DNA from: Pseudomonadota bacterium
GTDB lineage: Bacteria > Desulfobacterota > Desulfobulbia > Desulfobulbales > Desulfocapsaceae
NCBI GenBank assembly: GCA_018821985.1
Contig: JAHJKP010000032.1
Coordinates: 124,001 to 188,000, forward strand
Direction of reading: 5' to 3'
Length of the DNA: 64,000 nt
Shown: positions 26,893-35,325 of the stretch, piece by piece
Layout: every line of letters starts with the position of its first letter
How positions within the stretch are numbered: the first letter of the stretch is position 1
The notes under the pieces: model-generated
Database searches by the model: none
Told to the model about the DNA's origin: nothing
The model's input: only the letters and a program-made list of their open reading frames with translations
Program-made: the position numbers and the translations under genes

Positions 26893-28995
26893 ATGAAAAG
26901 AGAATATCTGTTGAAGATGCTGCTGTTCTGGATGGTGATTTGTTTACCAGTCTGGGCTGGTGCTGAAGACCTTGGTTTTCTGCGCCTGAGTCAGATGGCG
27001 GGTGATGTCCAGATCCAGTCAAAGGGCTTGACCGAGTGGCTCCCTGCCACCATCAATCTTCCGGTTCAGAACGGAGACCGTTTGTGGGTTCCCAAGGGCG
27101 CGTGGGCCCAGGTGGAGACACGAGACGGGAGTGTCCTCAGGCTTGATGCGGACAGTGCCTTGGAAATTCTGGCGGTGGATGAGCAATCCCTGCAAGTGTA
27201 CCTCAGTCAGGGGCAGGCTTATCTGAATTTCAAGAGGGTTAACGATGCCATGTTCCAGGTGGACACCCCGGTTTCTTCGATCAGGATCTATGACAGCTCG
27301 ACCCTCAATGTTGCCCTGGCTGAAAATGGTAATACCGAAATTTCCGTATTTCGGGGCGCTGTATTTGCAGAAAACAGGAGCGGTGAGGTTCGGGTTGGTG
27401 CGGGCAAGATGCTTTCCATGGGTGATGATTTACCCTCACTTATGGCCTTGGCCCCTCCTGACGACTGGGAGAGATGGAACAAGGAGTGGGATGAATCGCT
27501 GGCCGCCGGGGAGGAAAGTGAGCAATATCTCCCGCCGGAACTTTCTGGATATGGGCGGGACCTGAATAGAAACGGCAGATGGGTTGAGACCCGAGAGTAT
27601 GGATATGTCTGGACCCCAATAATCGATAACTCTGCTGATTGGGCTCCGTATCGTCACGGCCGCTGGGTCTGGATCGGGGGCGATTATGTCTGGATCGCAA
27701 GTGAACCATGGGGTTGGGCTCCTTACCATTATGGTCGCTGGTCGTATATCTCTTCCCATGGCTGGTGCTGGGTTCCACCACCCCGTCATGAGGTCTATTG
27801 GGGGCCGGGCTATGTCAGTTGGGTCTCAACCGCAAACGATGTTGCCTGGGTACCGCTGGCACCTGGCGAGACCTATTATGGCCATGGCCATTATGGACCC
27901 CATAGTGTCAATGTCGTTGATGTTGATATTTATCCCGTAGTTCCTGGAAGAAACTACCGGAATGTCCATGTACATAATGCGGTCAGTGTGGTTCGTCGGG
28001 ACGCTTTCTTGAGAGGCCAGTATCGGGATATGAGACACAAGGAAAATCCCTTTCTCAGGGAACGGATAAATATTGGCCGGCCCAGGCTTGAGCCTGAGCG
28101 GGCGACCATGATGCCGATTGTCAGGGATATTCCCAGGGAGCACCAACCACCCCTGAATATTCGGTCACTACCTGGACGGACAGTGGATGGAGAAAGGCCT
28201 ATGGTCAGAGATCGTGATCGTTCGGTCTTTAGGCCAACGGGTGCACCGCGACCATTGGCTCCTACAATCAGGATGAGTCCTGATCCCACTGTAAAACAGG
28301 GCAGGGAACAGACTCCACCTGCGCCCAGTGAACGACAGCAGATGCTTGAGCATAGTGTTATGCCAAGACAATTCGGGGGCAGACCAACCATCGATCCGGA
28401 GAAGTTACGCTCTGGAAAACCACCTGTACCTGTGCAGCCACAGGTGGTACCTGCCCCTGCACCTGCCCGGGTACGACCAGTCCCGGAAGTGAAAGAAGAG
28501 CCGCCCACCATGTTTCGCGGACAGCCAAAGTTGCCGGAGCAAGGCAGGATGCCGGGACAACTCAGGGGCAGACCAACCATTGATCCGGAGAAGTTACGCT
28601 CTGGAAAACCACCTGTACCTGTGCAGCCACAGGTGGTACCTGCCCCTGCACCTGCCCGGGTACGACCAGTCCCGGAAGTGAAAGAAGAGCCGCCGCCCAC
28701 CATGTTTCGCGAACAGCCACAGCTGCCGGAGCAAGGCAGGATACCCGGACAACTCAGGGGCAGGCCGAGCATTGATCCGGAGAAGCTGCGCTCTGGAAAA
28801 CCACCTGTACCTGTGCGGACACAGGCAGCACCGCCCCCTGCACCAGCCCAGCCTCAACCGGCCCAACCTGATGCCGAGGCCTTGAAGCGTTTTCAGGAGG
28901 AGCAGGCCGCCAAAAAGAAAGAGGAGAAGCAGGACGAGGGAGAGAGGATGCAGGAGATGCTTAAACAGCGCGGGATGCGCCCCAGATTTCCCTGA
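26893..28995 (+). CDS. secreted FecR-like / DUF6600 protein with proline-rich repeats
   Basis: A signal peptide (LLKMLLFWMVICLPVWAGA, cut near AGA-E) begins this 700-residue exported protein. Residues about 40-165 look like a FecR domain (GDRLWVPKGAWAQVETRDGS, then VDTPVSSIRIY). Residues about 215-360 are a Trp/Tyr-rich DUF6600 block with repeats such as WAPYRHGRWVW and WAPYHYGRW. The C-terminal third is basic, Pro-rich, and holds two near-identical 63-64 residue units plus a partial third (from about residues 496, 559 and 623), each with RPTIDPEKLRSGKPPVPV. A charged helix and QRGMRPRFP end it. The function is unknown; an envelope role is likely. A GC-rich hairpin spans the stop. Confidence 0.82.
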   Translation: MKREYLLKMLLFWMVICLPVWAGAEDLGFLRLSQMAGDVQIQSKGLTEWLPATINLPVQNGDRLWVPKGAWAQVETRDGSVLRLDADSALEILAVDEQSLQVYLSQGQAYLNFKRVNDAMFQVDTPVSSIRIYDSSTLNVALAENGNTEISVFRGAVFAENRSGEVRVGAGKMLSMGDDLPSLMALAPPDDWERWNKEWDESLAAGEESEQYLPPELSGYGRDLNRNGRWVETREYGYVWTPIIDNSADWAPYRHGRWVWIGGDYVWIASEPWGWAPYHYGRWSYISSHGWCWVPPPRHEVYWGPGYVSWVSTANDVAWVPLAPGETYYGHGHYGPHSVNVVDVDIYPVVPGRNYRNVHVHNAVSVVRRDAFLRGQYRDMRHKENPFLRERINIGRPRLEPERATMMPIVRDIPREHQPPLNIRSLPGRTVDGERPMVRDRDRSVFRPTGAPRPLAPTIRMSPDPTVKQGREQTPPAPSERQQMLEHSVMPRQFGGRPTIDPEKLRSGKPPVPVQPQVVPAPAPARVRPVPEVKEEPPTMFRGQPKLPEQGRMPGQLRGRPTIDPEKLRSGKPPVPVQPQVVPAPAPARVRPVPEVKEEPPPTMFREQPQLPEQGRIPGQLRGRPSIDPEKLRSGKPPVPVRTQAAPPPAPAQPQPAQPDAEALKRFQEEQAAKKKEEKQDEGERMQEMLKQRGMRPRFP
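28381..28810 (+). repeat. in-frame tandem repeat in the DUF6600 protein gene
   Basis: Units begin at 28381, 28570 and 28762, giving periods of 189 and 192 bases (63 and 64 codons). The first two units are almost identical over about 150 bases at the DNA level, while the third is truncated and diverged. The near identity implies recent duplication or gene conversion. Confidence 0.9.
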
Positions 28996-29013
28996 GAAGG
29001 GTGGGCGCATCCC
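28972..29013. terminator. hairpin at the end of the DUF6600 gene
   Basis: Eleven bases GGGATGCGCCC (28972-28982) pair with GGGCGCATCCC (29003-29013). The 20-base loop contains a further CCCT-GAGA-AGGG hairpin. It lies between two convergent genes and is followed by a T-rich, imperfect tail, so a bidirectional terminator is likely. Confidence 0.6.
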
Positions 29014-29029
29014 TTGTAGAACTCTTTTC

Positions 29030-30055
29030 TTATTTGCCGAAGTTGCAGACCGGGTATTGGCACTGCTTGCAATTTCGGCAGAGTCCGCCATGCCCCATGC
29101 TGGCAAATTCTTCCCGGCCGATGTGCTCTCCGGTCAGAACCCGGGGCAGGATGAGATCAAAGATGGTGATCTTGTGAAACATGCCGCAGGCAGGCAGGCC
29201 AAGGACCGGGATATCACCGATCCTGCCACTGAGAAACATCGCGCCCGGCAGCACCGGTGAGCCATAGACTGCTTCTGTGGCTCCGGCCGCCTGGATGCCC
29301 ATACGGGTCACATCGTCAGGGTCAACAGACATGCCTCCGCTGGTGATGATCAGATCGGCGCCAGCCTCAATGCAGCTGCGGATGGCCTCACTGATTTTGT
29401 TGATATCATCGGGGGCAAAAACAACCTTGATGACCTCGGAGCCCAGCGCGGTCAGTTTGGTGCGCAGGACCGCTTCAAACTTGTCTTCTATCCGTCCGTG
29501 GAAGACCTCATTGCCGGTAATAATCAGTCCGGCCCTTGCCTGGCGCAGGGCCTTAACCTCAATCACCGGGGCACAGCTCTGGGCGATATCCACGGCCTTA
29601 TCGACCAGGGATCGCGCCGAGACCAGGGGGATAAGACGGGTACCGGCAATGGTCTCGCCCTTTTTTACCGGGGTATTGGTGTGGAGGGTGGAACACATTA
29701 CCTCACCCAATAGGTTGAAACGGTAGAGGCCCTCCACATTGATCTTCAGCAGGCCGTCCCGATCTGCTATGATGGTAATCTTTCCCTCCACCGGCTCAGC
29801 AGAGCGGGTGACGCCATCGCCAATCAGGGCAGTGGCCAGTTTTTCAGCGGCCTCATTCTCATGGATCTCCTCCGGTCCCAGCTGCAGGACATAGATATGT
29901 TCCTTGCCCAGACGTTTTAGGTGCTCAATATCTTCTTCTCTGATGATATGACCTTTCCTGAAGGCGCAGCCTTTGAACTTATCCTTAACGATCTCGGTGA
30001 TGTCATGGGGTAAAACCATGCCAACAGCCTCTTCCACAGCGATTGTCTTTCTCAT
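29030..30055 (-). CDS. molybdopterin-binding (MoeA/MogA-fold) protein with C-terminal cysteine cluster
   Basis: This 341-residue protein carries a molybdopterin-binding domain at about residues 170-310 with LIITGNEVFHGRI, the TSGGMSVDPDDVTR motif and the conserved LPGAMF and LGLPACGM segments. The N-terminal part (about 1-150) resembles neither full MoeA domain I nor IV and may be a separate module. The extreme C-terminus reads CRNCKQCQYPVC (C-x2-C-x2-C-x4-C), a possible iron-sulfur or zinc site. Such proteins occur in anaerobes with many molybdo- or tungsto-enzymes. It may handle the cofactor rather than make it. I use the ATG at 30055; a TTG lies two codons earlier. queE lies upstream, 34 bases away. 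Confidence 0.8.
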   Translation of the reverse strand: MRKTIAVEEAVGMVLPHDITEIVKDKFKGCAFRKGHIIREEDIEHLKRLGKEHIYVLQLGPEEIHENEAAEKLATALIGDGVTRSAEPVEGKITIIADRDGLLKINVEGLYRFNLLGEVMCSTLHTNTPVKKGETIAGTRLIPLVSARSLVDKAVDIAQSCAPVIEVKALRQARAGLIITGNEVFHGRIEDKFEAVLRTKLTALGSEVIKVVFAPDDINKISEAIRSCIEAGADLIITSGGMSVDPDDVTRMGIQAAGATEAVYGSPVLPGAMFLSGRIGDIPVLGLPACGMFHKITIFDLILPRVLTGEHIGREEFASMGHGGLCRNCKQCQYPVCNFGK

Positions 30056-30089
30056 TATCAATCCTGAACTTTTTGTTTTTTTGATTGGT

Positions 30090-30770
30090 TTATATTCCCC
30101 GTGACAGATGTGGCCAGATCAGGGTGTGTAACTGCAGCTGCAGACGGACAGCCAGCTGGTCCTGCAGGATCCAGGCTGCAAGATCCTCTGGGCTGAGCTC
30201 GCCTTTTACCGGAGAAAAGAGGGTGGGGCAGCTCATATAAAGGGCCTCCCTGTTCACCAGGTCCCGCGCCCATATATAATCATTTCTGCCGGTCAGAACG
30301 AATTTTATCTCACAGCTCCCCGGGACCTTCCTGTTTCGCTCCTTGGCGTAGCCAGTATTGTCGTGGGCCAATGTCTCCGCCGAGCCACTGTCCGGGGTCT
30401 TGATATCCATGATCACAATCACCTCCGGGGCAATCGTGTCGATGGGCAGAGAACCATTGGTCTCCAGCAGCACTGTGCGGCCTTTGGCTACCAGTTGTTC
30501 CATCAAGGGGTAGACATCTTTCTGAAGCAGAGGTTCACCACCGGTGATTTCCACCAGCGCTCCCGGATAACCGTCCACAAAAGAGAGAATACCATCCATG
30601 GCCATGGTCGCGTGGGCTTCTTCGTAGGTGTAACGGGCGTCACAGTAGCGGCATCGCAGATTACATCCAGCCAGTCTGATAAAGACACAGGGCAGGCCGG
30701 CATAGGTGGATTCACCCTGGATGGAATAAAAAAGCTCTGAAATGTTTAGGAGCCGTTGCGAAATGTCCAT
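30090..30770 (-). CDS. queE: 7-carboxy-7-deazaguanine synthase
   Basis: QueE is the radical SAM enzyme that converts carboxy-tetrahydropterin to 7-carboxy-7-deazaguanine for queuosine. The 226-residue protein begins with the family block ISELFYSIQGESTYAGLPCVFIRLAGC, then the cluster motif C-x3-C-x2-C (CNLRCRYC) and TGGEPLLQ. Its first nine codons come from a dispersed palindromic repeat (copy B), so the true start could instead lie at a later codon, though no better one is seen. queD lies 76 bases upstream on the same strand. Confidence 0.94.
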   Translation of the reverse strand: MDISQRLLNISELFYSIQGESTYAGLPCVFIRLAGCNLRCRYCDARYTYEEAHATMAMDGILSFVDGYPGALVEITGGEPLLQKDVYPLMEQLVAKGRTVLLETNGSLPIDTIAPEVIVIMDIKTPDSGSAETLAHDNTGYAKERNRKVPGSCEIKFVLTGRNDYIWARDLVNREALYMSCPTLFSPVKGELSPEDLAAWILQDQLAVRLQLQLHTLIWPHLSRGI

Positions 30771-30835
30771 TACAGCTTTACCATTTCATTACGGCTCCTT
30801 ATGCCGTTGTTGCATTTTTGATGAGAGTATTATTT
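30749..30835. repeat. dispersed intergenic palindromic repeat, copy B
   Basis: GGAGCCGTTGCGAAATG (30749-30765) and CATTTCATTACGGCTCC (30782-30798) form an inverted pair matching at 14 of 17 positions. The right arm continues as TTATGCCGTT and matches copy A in 22 of 26 positions (30785-30810). The left arm enters the queE coding start. Confidence 0.55.
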
Positions 30836-30846
30836 GCTTACCACGG

Positions 30847-31230
30847 TCAAGCGTCAACGCCTGGTCCATAATAAGTCAATCCCGAGTTGTCGGTTTCCCG
30901 TACCGTGACGCTGTAAAGGCTGTAGCGGTCATGGTGCAGGCTGGCCTTGAGCTGCTCAAATAAAAAGACGGCTATGTGCTCAGAAGATGGGTTCTGGTTG
31001 AGAAAAGCAGGGTGCTCATTGAGGTCGCGGTGATCGAGTTCATCAACCACTTCGTTTACCTTCTTCTTGAGGACCTTGAAATCTATGCCCATGCCCAGTT
31101 CATCCAGTTCTGTGGCCCGGACAGTGACCTGAACCTTCCAGTTATGTCCATGCGGATGTTCGCAGTTACCGGGGTATTCCCGCAGGTGATGGGCTCCGGC
31201 AAAATGGGTCTTGATAAAAATGTCAAACAT
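30847..31230 (-). CDS. queD: 6-carboxytetrahydropterin synthase
   Basis: QueD makes 6-carboxy-5,6,7,8-tetrahydropterin from dihydroneopterin triphosphate, the step before QueE. The 127-residue protein shows the zinc and catalytic motif C-x3-H-G-H (NCEHPHGH), the LDHRDLN block and the C-terminal VRETDNSGLTYYG with the catalytic glutamate. A good ribosome site (GGAGG) precedes the ATG at 31230, which fits the family N-terminus; the open frame upstream to 31272 is not used. It forms a queD-queE pair; queC is not in the window. Confidence 0.93.
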   Translation of the reverse strand: MFDIFIKTHFAGAHHLREYPGNCEHPHGHNWKVQVTVRATELDELGMGIDFKVLKKKVNEVVDELDHRDLNEHPAFLNQNPSSEHIAVFLFEQLKASLHHDRYSLYSVTVRETDNSGLTYYGPGVDA

Positions 31231-31463
31231 CGGTGTTCCTCCGTGGGTATCATTCCCGGTAAAGGCAACCATTCATTATTCAACAGAACATGGCTGAAAA
31301 CCTTGGAAAATTCATTCTTGAAATGGTAGGGTATGCCAGAAATCAGAGGACAGAAGAGAGAAGGTAGAAGGCAGACGCAGGTGAAACCAAATCTGTCAAA
31401 TGTTCTCGAACTTACTGTCCATTTATATTGCCGCATATTGTAGCAGAAAAGGAGTGAAAGAGC

Positions 31464-32840
31464 ATGGCCTTTATTGCCCCTCTCAAGGGAGTACATTTTA
31501 ATCCGCAGAAAGTTGGTAAACTTGATGAGGTCGTGACCCCACCATACGATGTGATCAGCGCCAATGGTGTTGATGCCTATCTTGCCAGAAATCCTTATAA
31601 TATGATCCGGCTGGACATCGTCAAGAGTATCGGCCCGGGTGATGAGGCCGATGCGCGCTACCAGGAGGCGGCCGCTCTATTCAGCCAATGGCTTGCAGAA
31701 AAGGTGCTGGTGCGTGACCCTGAGCCAGGGATCTATCTCTATCATACCGAGTACTCACACCCCTCTGGAAAAAGGCTGACTCGTAAGGGTTTTGTCGCGC
31801 TTGTGGGCCTGGCCGAGTTTGCGGAAGGCGTGGTCAAGCCCCATGAACAGACCTTTGATACGGTGATTGCCGATCGTCTGCGTCTGACTGCCACCTGCAA
31901 GGCCCAGTTCAGTCAGATATTTTCCCTCTACTCCGATCCGCACAATGCAGTGCTGACCCTGCTTGAACAGCAGGAACGTGAGTCTCTCGGTGCCGTGACC
32001 GATGCTGACGGCTGTGTTCACAGTCTGTGGCGGGTGACGAGTTCGGAGACCATCAAAGAGGTGCAGCGACAATTCCTGGACAAGTCCCTCTATATTGCCG
32101 ATGGCCATCACCGCTATACCACCGCCCTGGCCTATCGTAAGATGGTGCGTGAGGTCAAAGGCGAGCTGGCGGCAAATGATCCGGCCAATCATATCATCAT
32201 GTATCTTTGTCCCATGGAAGATCCGGGCCTCTCCGTATTGCCCACCCATAGGCTGTTACGCTGGCCAGGCAGAATGGAGGCGGCAGAGCTGCTGAATCGT
32301 CTTGATCGTTATTTCCTCTGTGAGGAAATCATCGGCGGCAGCCGGGAGACACTGATGGGCGAGGTGCTGGCGCGGATGGGTGAGCTTGAACGGCTGTCGC
32401 CGGATAAAAGTTCTTCTACGTTCGGGGTCTATCATCCCACCGAGGATAGATGCTTTCTACTCAGCCTGAAGCAGGAGGCCCGGGATGTCCTGGCCGGACG
32501 TCCGGAACCGCTGCGCGATCTTGATGTGGTTGTTCTTTCTGATATTATCATTGGCAAGGCCTTAGGGCTTGATCACCATCGTTGCGAGCAGGAAAAACTG
32601 GTCAGTTATTACAGCGATCCTGACGAGGCCCTGGATGCAGCGGTCAAGGAGTGTCTGGTCAGTGATAAGTTCACCCCTCTGCTCTTTGTCATGAATCCGA
32701 CACGAGTAGGCCAGGTCAGGGATGTGGCCGACCATGATTTGATCATGCCGCATAAATCCACCTATTTTTACCCCAAGATCATGACCGGACTGCTCTTCAA
32801 TCAGCTGGTCGATGGTGAGGAGATAGAGAGGATTGGCTGA
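31464..32840 (+). CDS. DUF1015 family protein
   Basis: This 458-residue protein belongs to the DUF1015 family, seen in MAFIAPLKGVHFNP, VVTPPYDVIS, the strongly conserved DGHHRYTTALAYR and FYPKIMTGLLFN near the end. I know of no established reaction for the family; in anaerobes it often lies near amino acid metabolism genes such as serA or serC, and its length is normal. AAGGAG lies well placed before the ATG. It is followed by a methyltransferase gene 19 bases on, so the two are probably cotranscribed. The serC gene of this genome lies at 43 kb but is not adjacent. Confidence 0.88.
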   Translation: MAFIAPLKGVHFNPQKVGKLDEVVTPPYDVISANGVDAYLARNPYNMIRLDIVKSIGPGDEADARYQEAAALFSQWLAEKVLVRDPEPGIYLYHTEYSHPSGKRLTRKGFVALVGLAEFAEGVVKPHEQTFDTVIADRLRLTATCKAQFSQIFSLYSDPHNAVLTLLEQQERESLGAVTDADGCVHSLWRVTSSETIKEVQRQFLDKSLYIADGHHRYTTALAYRKMVREVKGELAANDPANHIIMYLCPMEDPGLSVLPTHRLLRWPGRMEAAELLNRLDRYFLCEEIIGGSRETLMGEVLARMGELERLSPDKSSSTFGVYHPTEDRCFLLSLKQEARDVLAGRPEPLRDLDVVVLSDIIIGKALGLDHHRCEQEKLVSYYSDPDEALDAAVKECLVSDKFTPLLFVMNPTRVGQVRDVADHDLIMPHKSTYFYPKIMTGLLFNQLVDGEEIERIG

Positions 32841-32859
32841 TCTGAGTGGAAGTCCCTGA

Positions 32860-33624
32860 ATGGAGAGTGACGAGGCCGGACAAGATGAAACGATAAGCAG
32901 GGACACCCTCTTTGCAGGCAGACTGCACTGTCTGCAGCATCGCTCCGGCTATCGTTTTTCCGTCGACGCCATCCTGGCCGCTCATTTTTCCCCGCCGCCC
33001 TTAGGGGGAACAGTTCTTGATCTCTGCGGCGGCTGCGGGATCATCTCTCTGATCTGCCTCTATCGCTGGCAGGAACAGATTGCCTCTGTCTCCTGCCTGG
33101 AACTGCAGCCGGGGCTGGCTGCGCTTGCTGCCCGTAACAGGGACATGAACGGATATGCCGGCAAGATGGAGGTGGTGCAGGGGAACCTGCGGAGCATCCT
33201 TGATTTCTTTCCTGCCGAGTCCTTTGCCCAGGTGATCTGCAACCCCCCATTTTATAAAAGGAATTCCGGCAGACCCTGTCAGGATCAGGAATCCTTTATT
33301 GCCCGTCATCAGGTGCACTGCACCCTGGCCGAGGTGGTGGGTGCTGCCGCAACCGTGGTCAGAAATCGCGGCAAGGTGACCTTTGTCTATCCGGCCACCG
33401 GGCTGAATACGTTACTTGTTACCCTCCAGCAGCAGCATCTTGTTCCCAAGCGCCTGCAGACTCTTTACAGTTATCCGGATGCGACTGCTCCCGCCCGGCT
33501 TGTCCTGGTTGAGGCAGTTAAAAATGGTGGTGATGGTATGCAGGTTTTGCCCCCATTTTATATCTATGAACGACGTCTAGGGGCGTACAGCAAGACCATG
33601 CAGAGACTCTATGATCCAGATTGA
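32860..33624 (+). CDS. tRNA1(Val) adenine-N6 methyltransferase-like protein
   Basis: The 254-residue protein is a class I SAM-dependent methyltransferase. It has the motif I segment VLDLCGGCGIISL, the acidic loop after strand 2 (CLELQPGLA) and the NPPF motif (VICNPPFYKR), which indicates methylation of a planar exocyclic amine. The N-terminal QHRSGYRFSVDAILAAHF matches the TrmN6/YfiC family, which methylates adenosine 37 of valine tRNA. Length is normal. It is the second gene of a pair with DUF1015. Substrate assignment rests on family resemblance only. Confidence 0.86.
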   Translation: MESDEAGQDETISRDTLFAGRLHCLQHRSGYRFSVDAILAAHFSPPPLGGTVLDLCGGCGIISLICLYRWQEQIASVSCLELQPGLAALAARNRDMNGYAGKMEVVQGNLRSILDFFPAESFAQVICNPPFYKRNSGRPCQDQESFIARHQVHCTLAEVVGAAATVVRNRGKVTFVYPATGLNTLLVTLQQQHLVPKRLQTLYSYPDATAPARLVLVEAVKNGGDGMQVLPPFYIYERRLGAYSKTMQRLYDPD

Positions 33625-33728
33625 ATTCTGAACAATGAACAGCTTGTTTTCATTTGACTGTTTCCCTGATAAGAGGGTGATGGAAATCTAATGGAAAAAA
33701 TGCATTCGGATAAATAGGATTCCATTTT

Positions 33729-35249
33729 ATGCTGGCAAAGGTACAGAGTGGGGCAGTGGTGGGAGTCGATGGACTGGCGGTTGAGGTCGAAGTGGATATT
33801 GCCCTCGGTCTCCCCTTTTTTACCACCGTCGGTCTGCCCGATGGGAGTGTGCGCGAGAGCAAGGATCGGGTCAAGGCGGCAATCAGAAACTGCGGCTATG
33901 AATTTCCCAATCGCCGCATAACCGTTAATCTGGCCCCGGCCGATATAAAAAAAGCCGGGGCCGGCTTTGATCTGCCCATGGCCCTCGGTATCCTGGCGGC
34001 GACTGAAACCCTGAAGAGTGTCAAGCTTGATCAGTACTGGGTCCTGGGTGAGCTCTCCCTCGATGGTGGTGTCCGTCCGGTGCGTGGTGTTCTGCCGATT
34101 ACCCTGGCAGCGCGGGATCTGGGGATAAAGGGGATTCTGGTACCGCAGGCCAACAAAATGGAGGCGGCGGTGGTGGACGGGATCGATGTGATTGCGATTA
34201 CGACCCTGCATCAAGCCGTCGAGTTTCTGGCCGGCAAGATCGAATGTGCCCCTTTTCGTCTGGACCCGGCCACCTCCTTTGCCAGGGCCAGAAGCCATGA
34301 GGTCGACTTTGATGAGGTCAAGGGCCAGGAGCATGTCAAACGCGCTCTCGAAATTGCCGCATCAGGTGGCCATAATATCCTGCTCAAAGGTCCGCCCGGG
34401 TCGGGCAAGACCATGTTGGCCCGCCGTCTTCCCACCATCCTTCCTGATCTCAGTTTTGCCGAGGCCCTGGAGACCTCCAAAATCTATTCCATAATCGGTC
34501 TGCTGCCAGAGGATATGCCCCTCATTGCCACCCGTCCTTTCCGCTCTCCGCATCATACCATCTCCGATGCCGGTTTGATCGGCGGCGGCCAGATTCCGCG
34601 TCCGGGCGAGGTCTCGCTTGCCCATAACGGCGTGCTTTTTCTCGACGAACTTCCGGAATTCAAGAAGCATGTCCTCGAGGTCCTGCGCCAGCCCCTGGAA
34701 GATGGCACCGTGACCATTGCCAGGGCCAATCTCTCCCTGAAGTTTCCAGCCCGTGTGGTGCTGGCGGTGGCCATGAATCCTTGCCCCTGCGGTTTTTATG
34801 GGGACAAGCGCAAAGAGTGTGTCTGCAATCCCGCTCAGATCCATAATTATACCAGCAGGGTCTCGGGCCCCCTACTGGACCGCATTGATCTCCACCTGGA
34901 GGTGGCGGCCCTGCCGTTCAAGGAGATGAGTGCGGAACGACAGGGCGAATCGTCAGCGGAGATCAAGGCGCGCGTGGACCAGACCCGAGAGGTTCAAAAA
35001 AAACGCTATGCGCATCATTCTAAAGTTTTCTGCAATGGCCAGATGGGGCCCAAGGATATCAGAAAATATTGCGTCCTGGACGTGCCCTCGACCAGGCTTT
35101 TAGAGAAAAGTGTGGAAAAGCTTGGGCTCTCAGCCCGTGGCTATCACCGGATACTGAAAATCGCCCGGACTATTGCCGATATGGAGCACAGTGAATCCCT
35201 GCAGTTGCGTCATGTGGCGGAGGCTATCCAGTATCGACGGATGGCTTGA
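33729..35249 (+). CDS. comM: YifB/ComM family Mg-chelatase-like AAA ATPase
   Basis: This 506-residue protein has the ComM layout: an N-terminal Lon-protease-like domain without active site (about 1-170), a AAA+ core with GPPGSGKTMLARRLP, Walker B VLFLDELPEF, the zinc-like loop MNPCPCGFYGDKRKECVC, and a C-terminal helical domain. ComM is a hexameric helicase that promotes branch migration in natural transformation. No other competence gene is adjacent, though a ComEA-like HhH protein lies at 52 kb. The ATG at 33729 has no strong ribosome site. A hairpin follows the stop. Confidence 0.92.
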   Translation: MLAKVQSGAVVGVDGLAVEVEVDIALGLPFFTTVGLPDGSVRESKDRVKAAIRNCGYEFPNRRITVNLAPADIKKAGAGFDLPMALGILAATETLKSVKLDQYWVLGELSLDGGVRPVRGVLPITLAARDLGIKGILVPQANKMEAAVVDGIDVIAITTLHQAVEFLAGKIECAPFRLDPATSFARARSHEVDFDEVKGQEHVKRALEIAASGGHNILLKGPPGSGKTMLARRLPTILPDLSFAEALETSKIYSIIGLLPEDMPLIATRPFRSPHHTISDAGLIGGGQIPRPGEVSLAHNGVLFLDELPEFKKHVLEVLRQPLEDGTVTIARANLSLKFPARVVLAVAMNPCPCGFYGDKRKECVCNPAQIHNYTSRVSGPLLDRIDLHLEVAALPFKEMSAERQGESSAEIKARVDQTREVQKKRYAHHSKVFCNGQMGPKDIRKYCVLDVPSTRLLEKSVEKLGLSARGYHRILKIARTIADMEHSESLQLRHVAEAIQYRRMA

Positions 35250-35289
35250 GCCTCTGCCTGCAGTGCTGAAGTTGTAGCGTTTTCAGGCT

Positions 35290-35317
35290 TTGAGCTGAAA
35301 ATATATCTTCAGCTCAA
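35290..35317. terminator. hairpin between convergent comM and ldcA
   Basis: TTGAGCTGAA (35290-35299) pairs with TTCAGCTCAA (35308-35317) around an eight-base AT-rich loop. It is in the 76-base gap between convergent genes. The T tail is poor in both directions, so it may be a weak terminator. Confidence 0.5.
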
Positions 35318-35325
35318 CTGTGAAA

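Noticed and set aside
27954-28772. A 272-codon open frame on the reverse strand inside the DUF6600 gene
   Set aside because: It is a low-complexity Gly/Thr/Cys/Ser shadow of the repeats in the sense gene and has no independent start or domain.
28381-28810. Repeats at 28.4-28.8 kb as a CRISPR array
   Set aside because: The units are 189-192 bases, in frame and coding; spacers and repeat size do not fit CRISPR.
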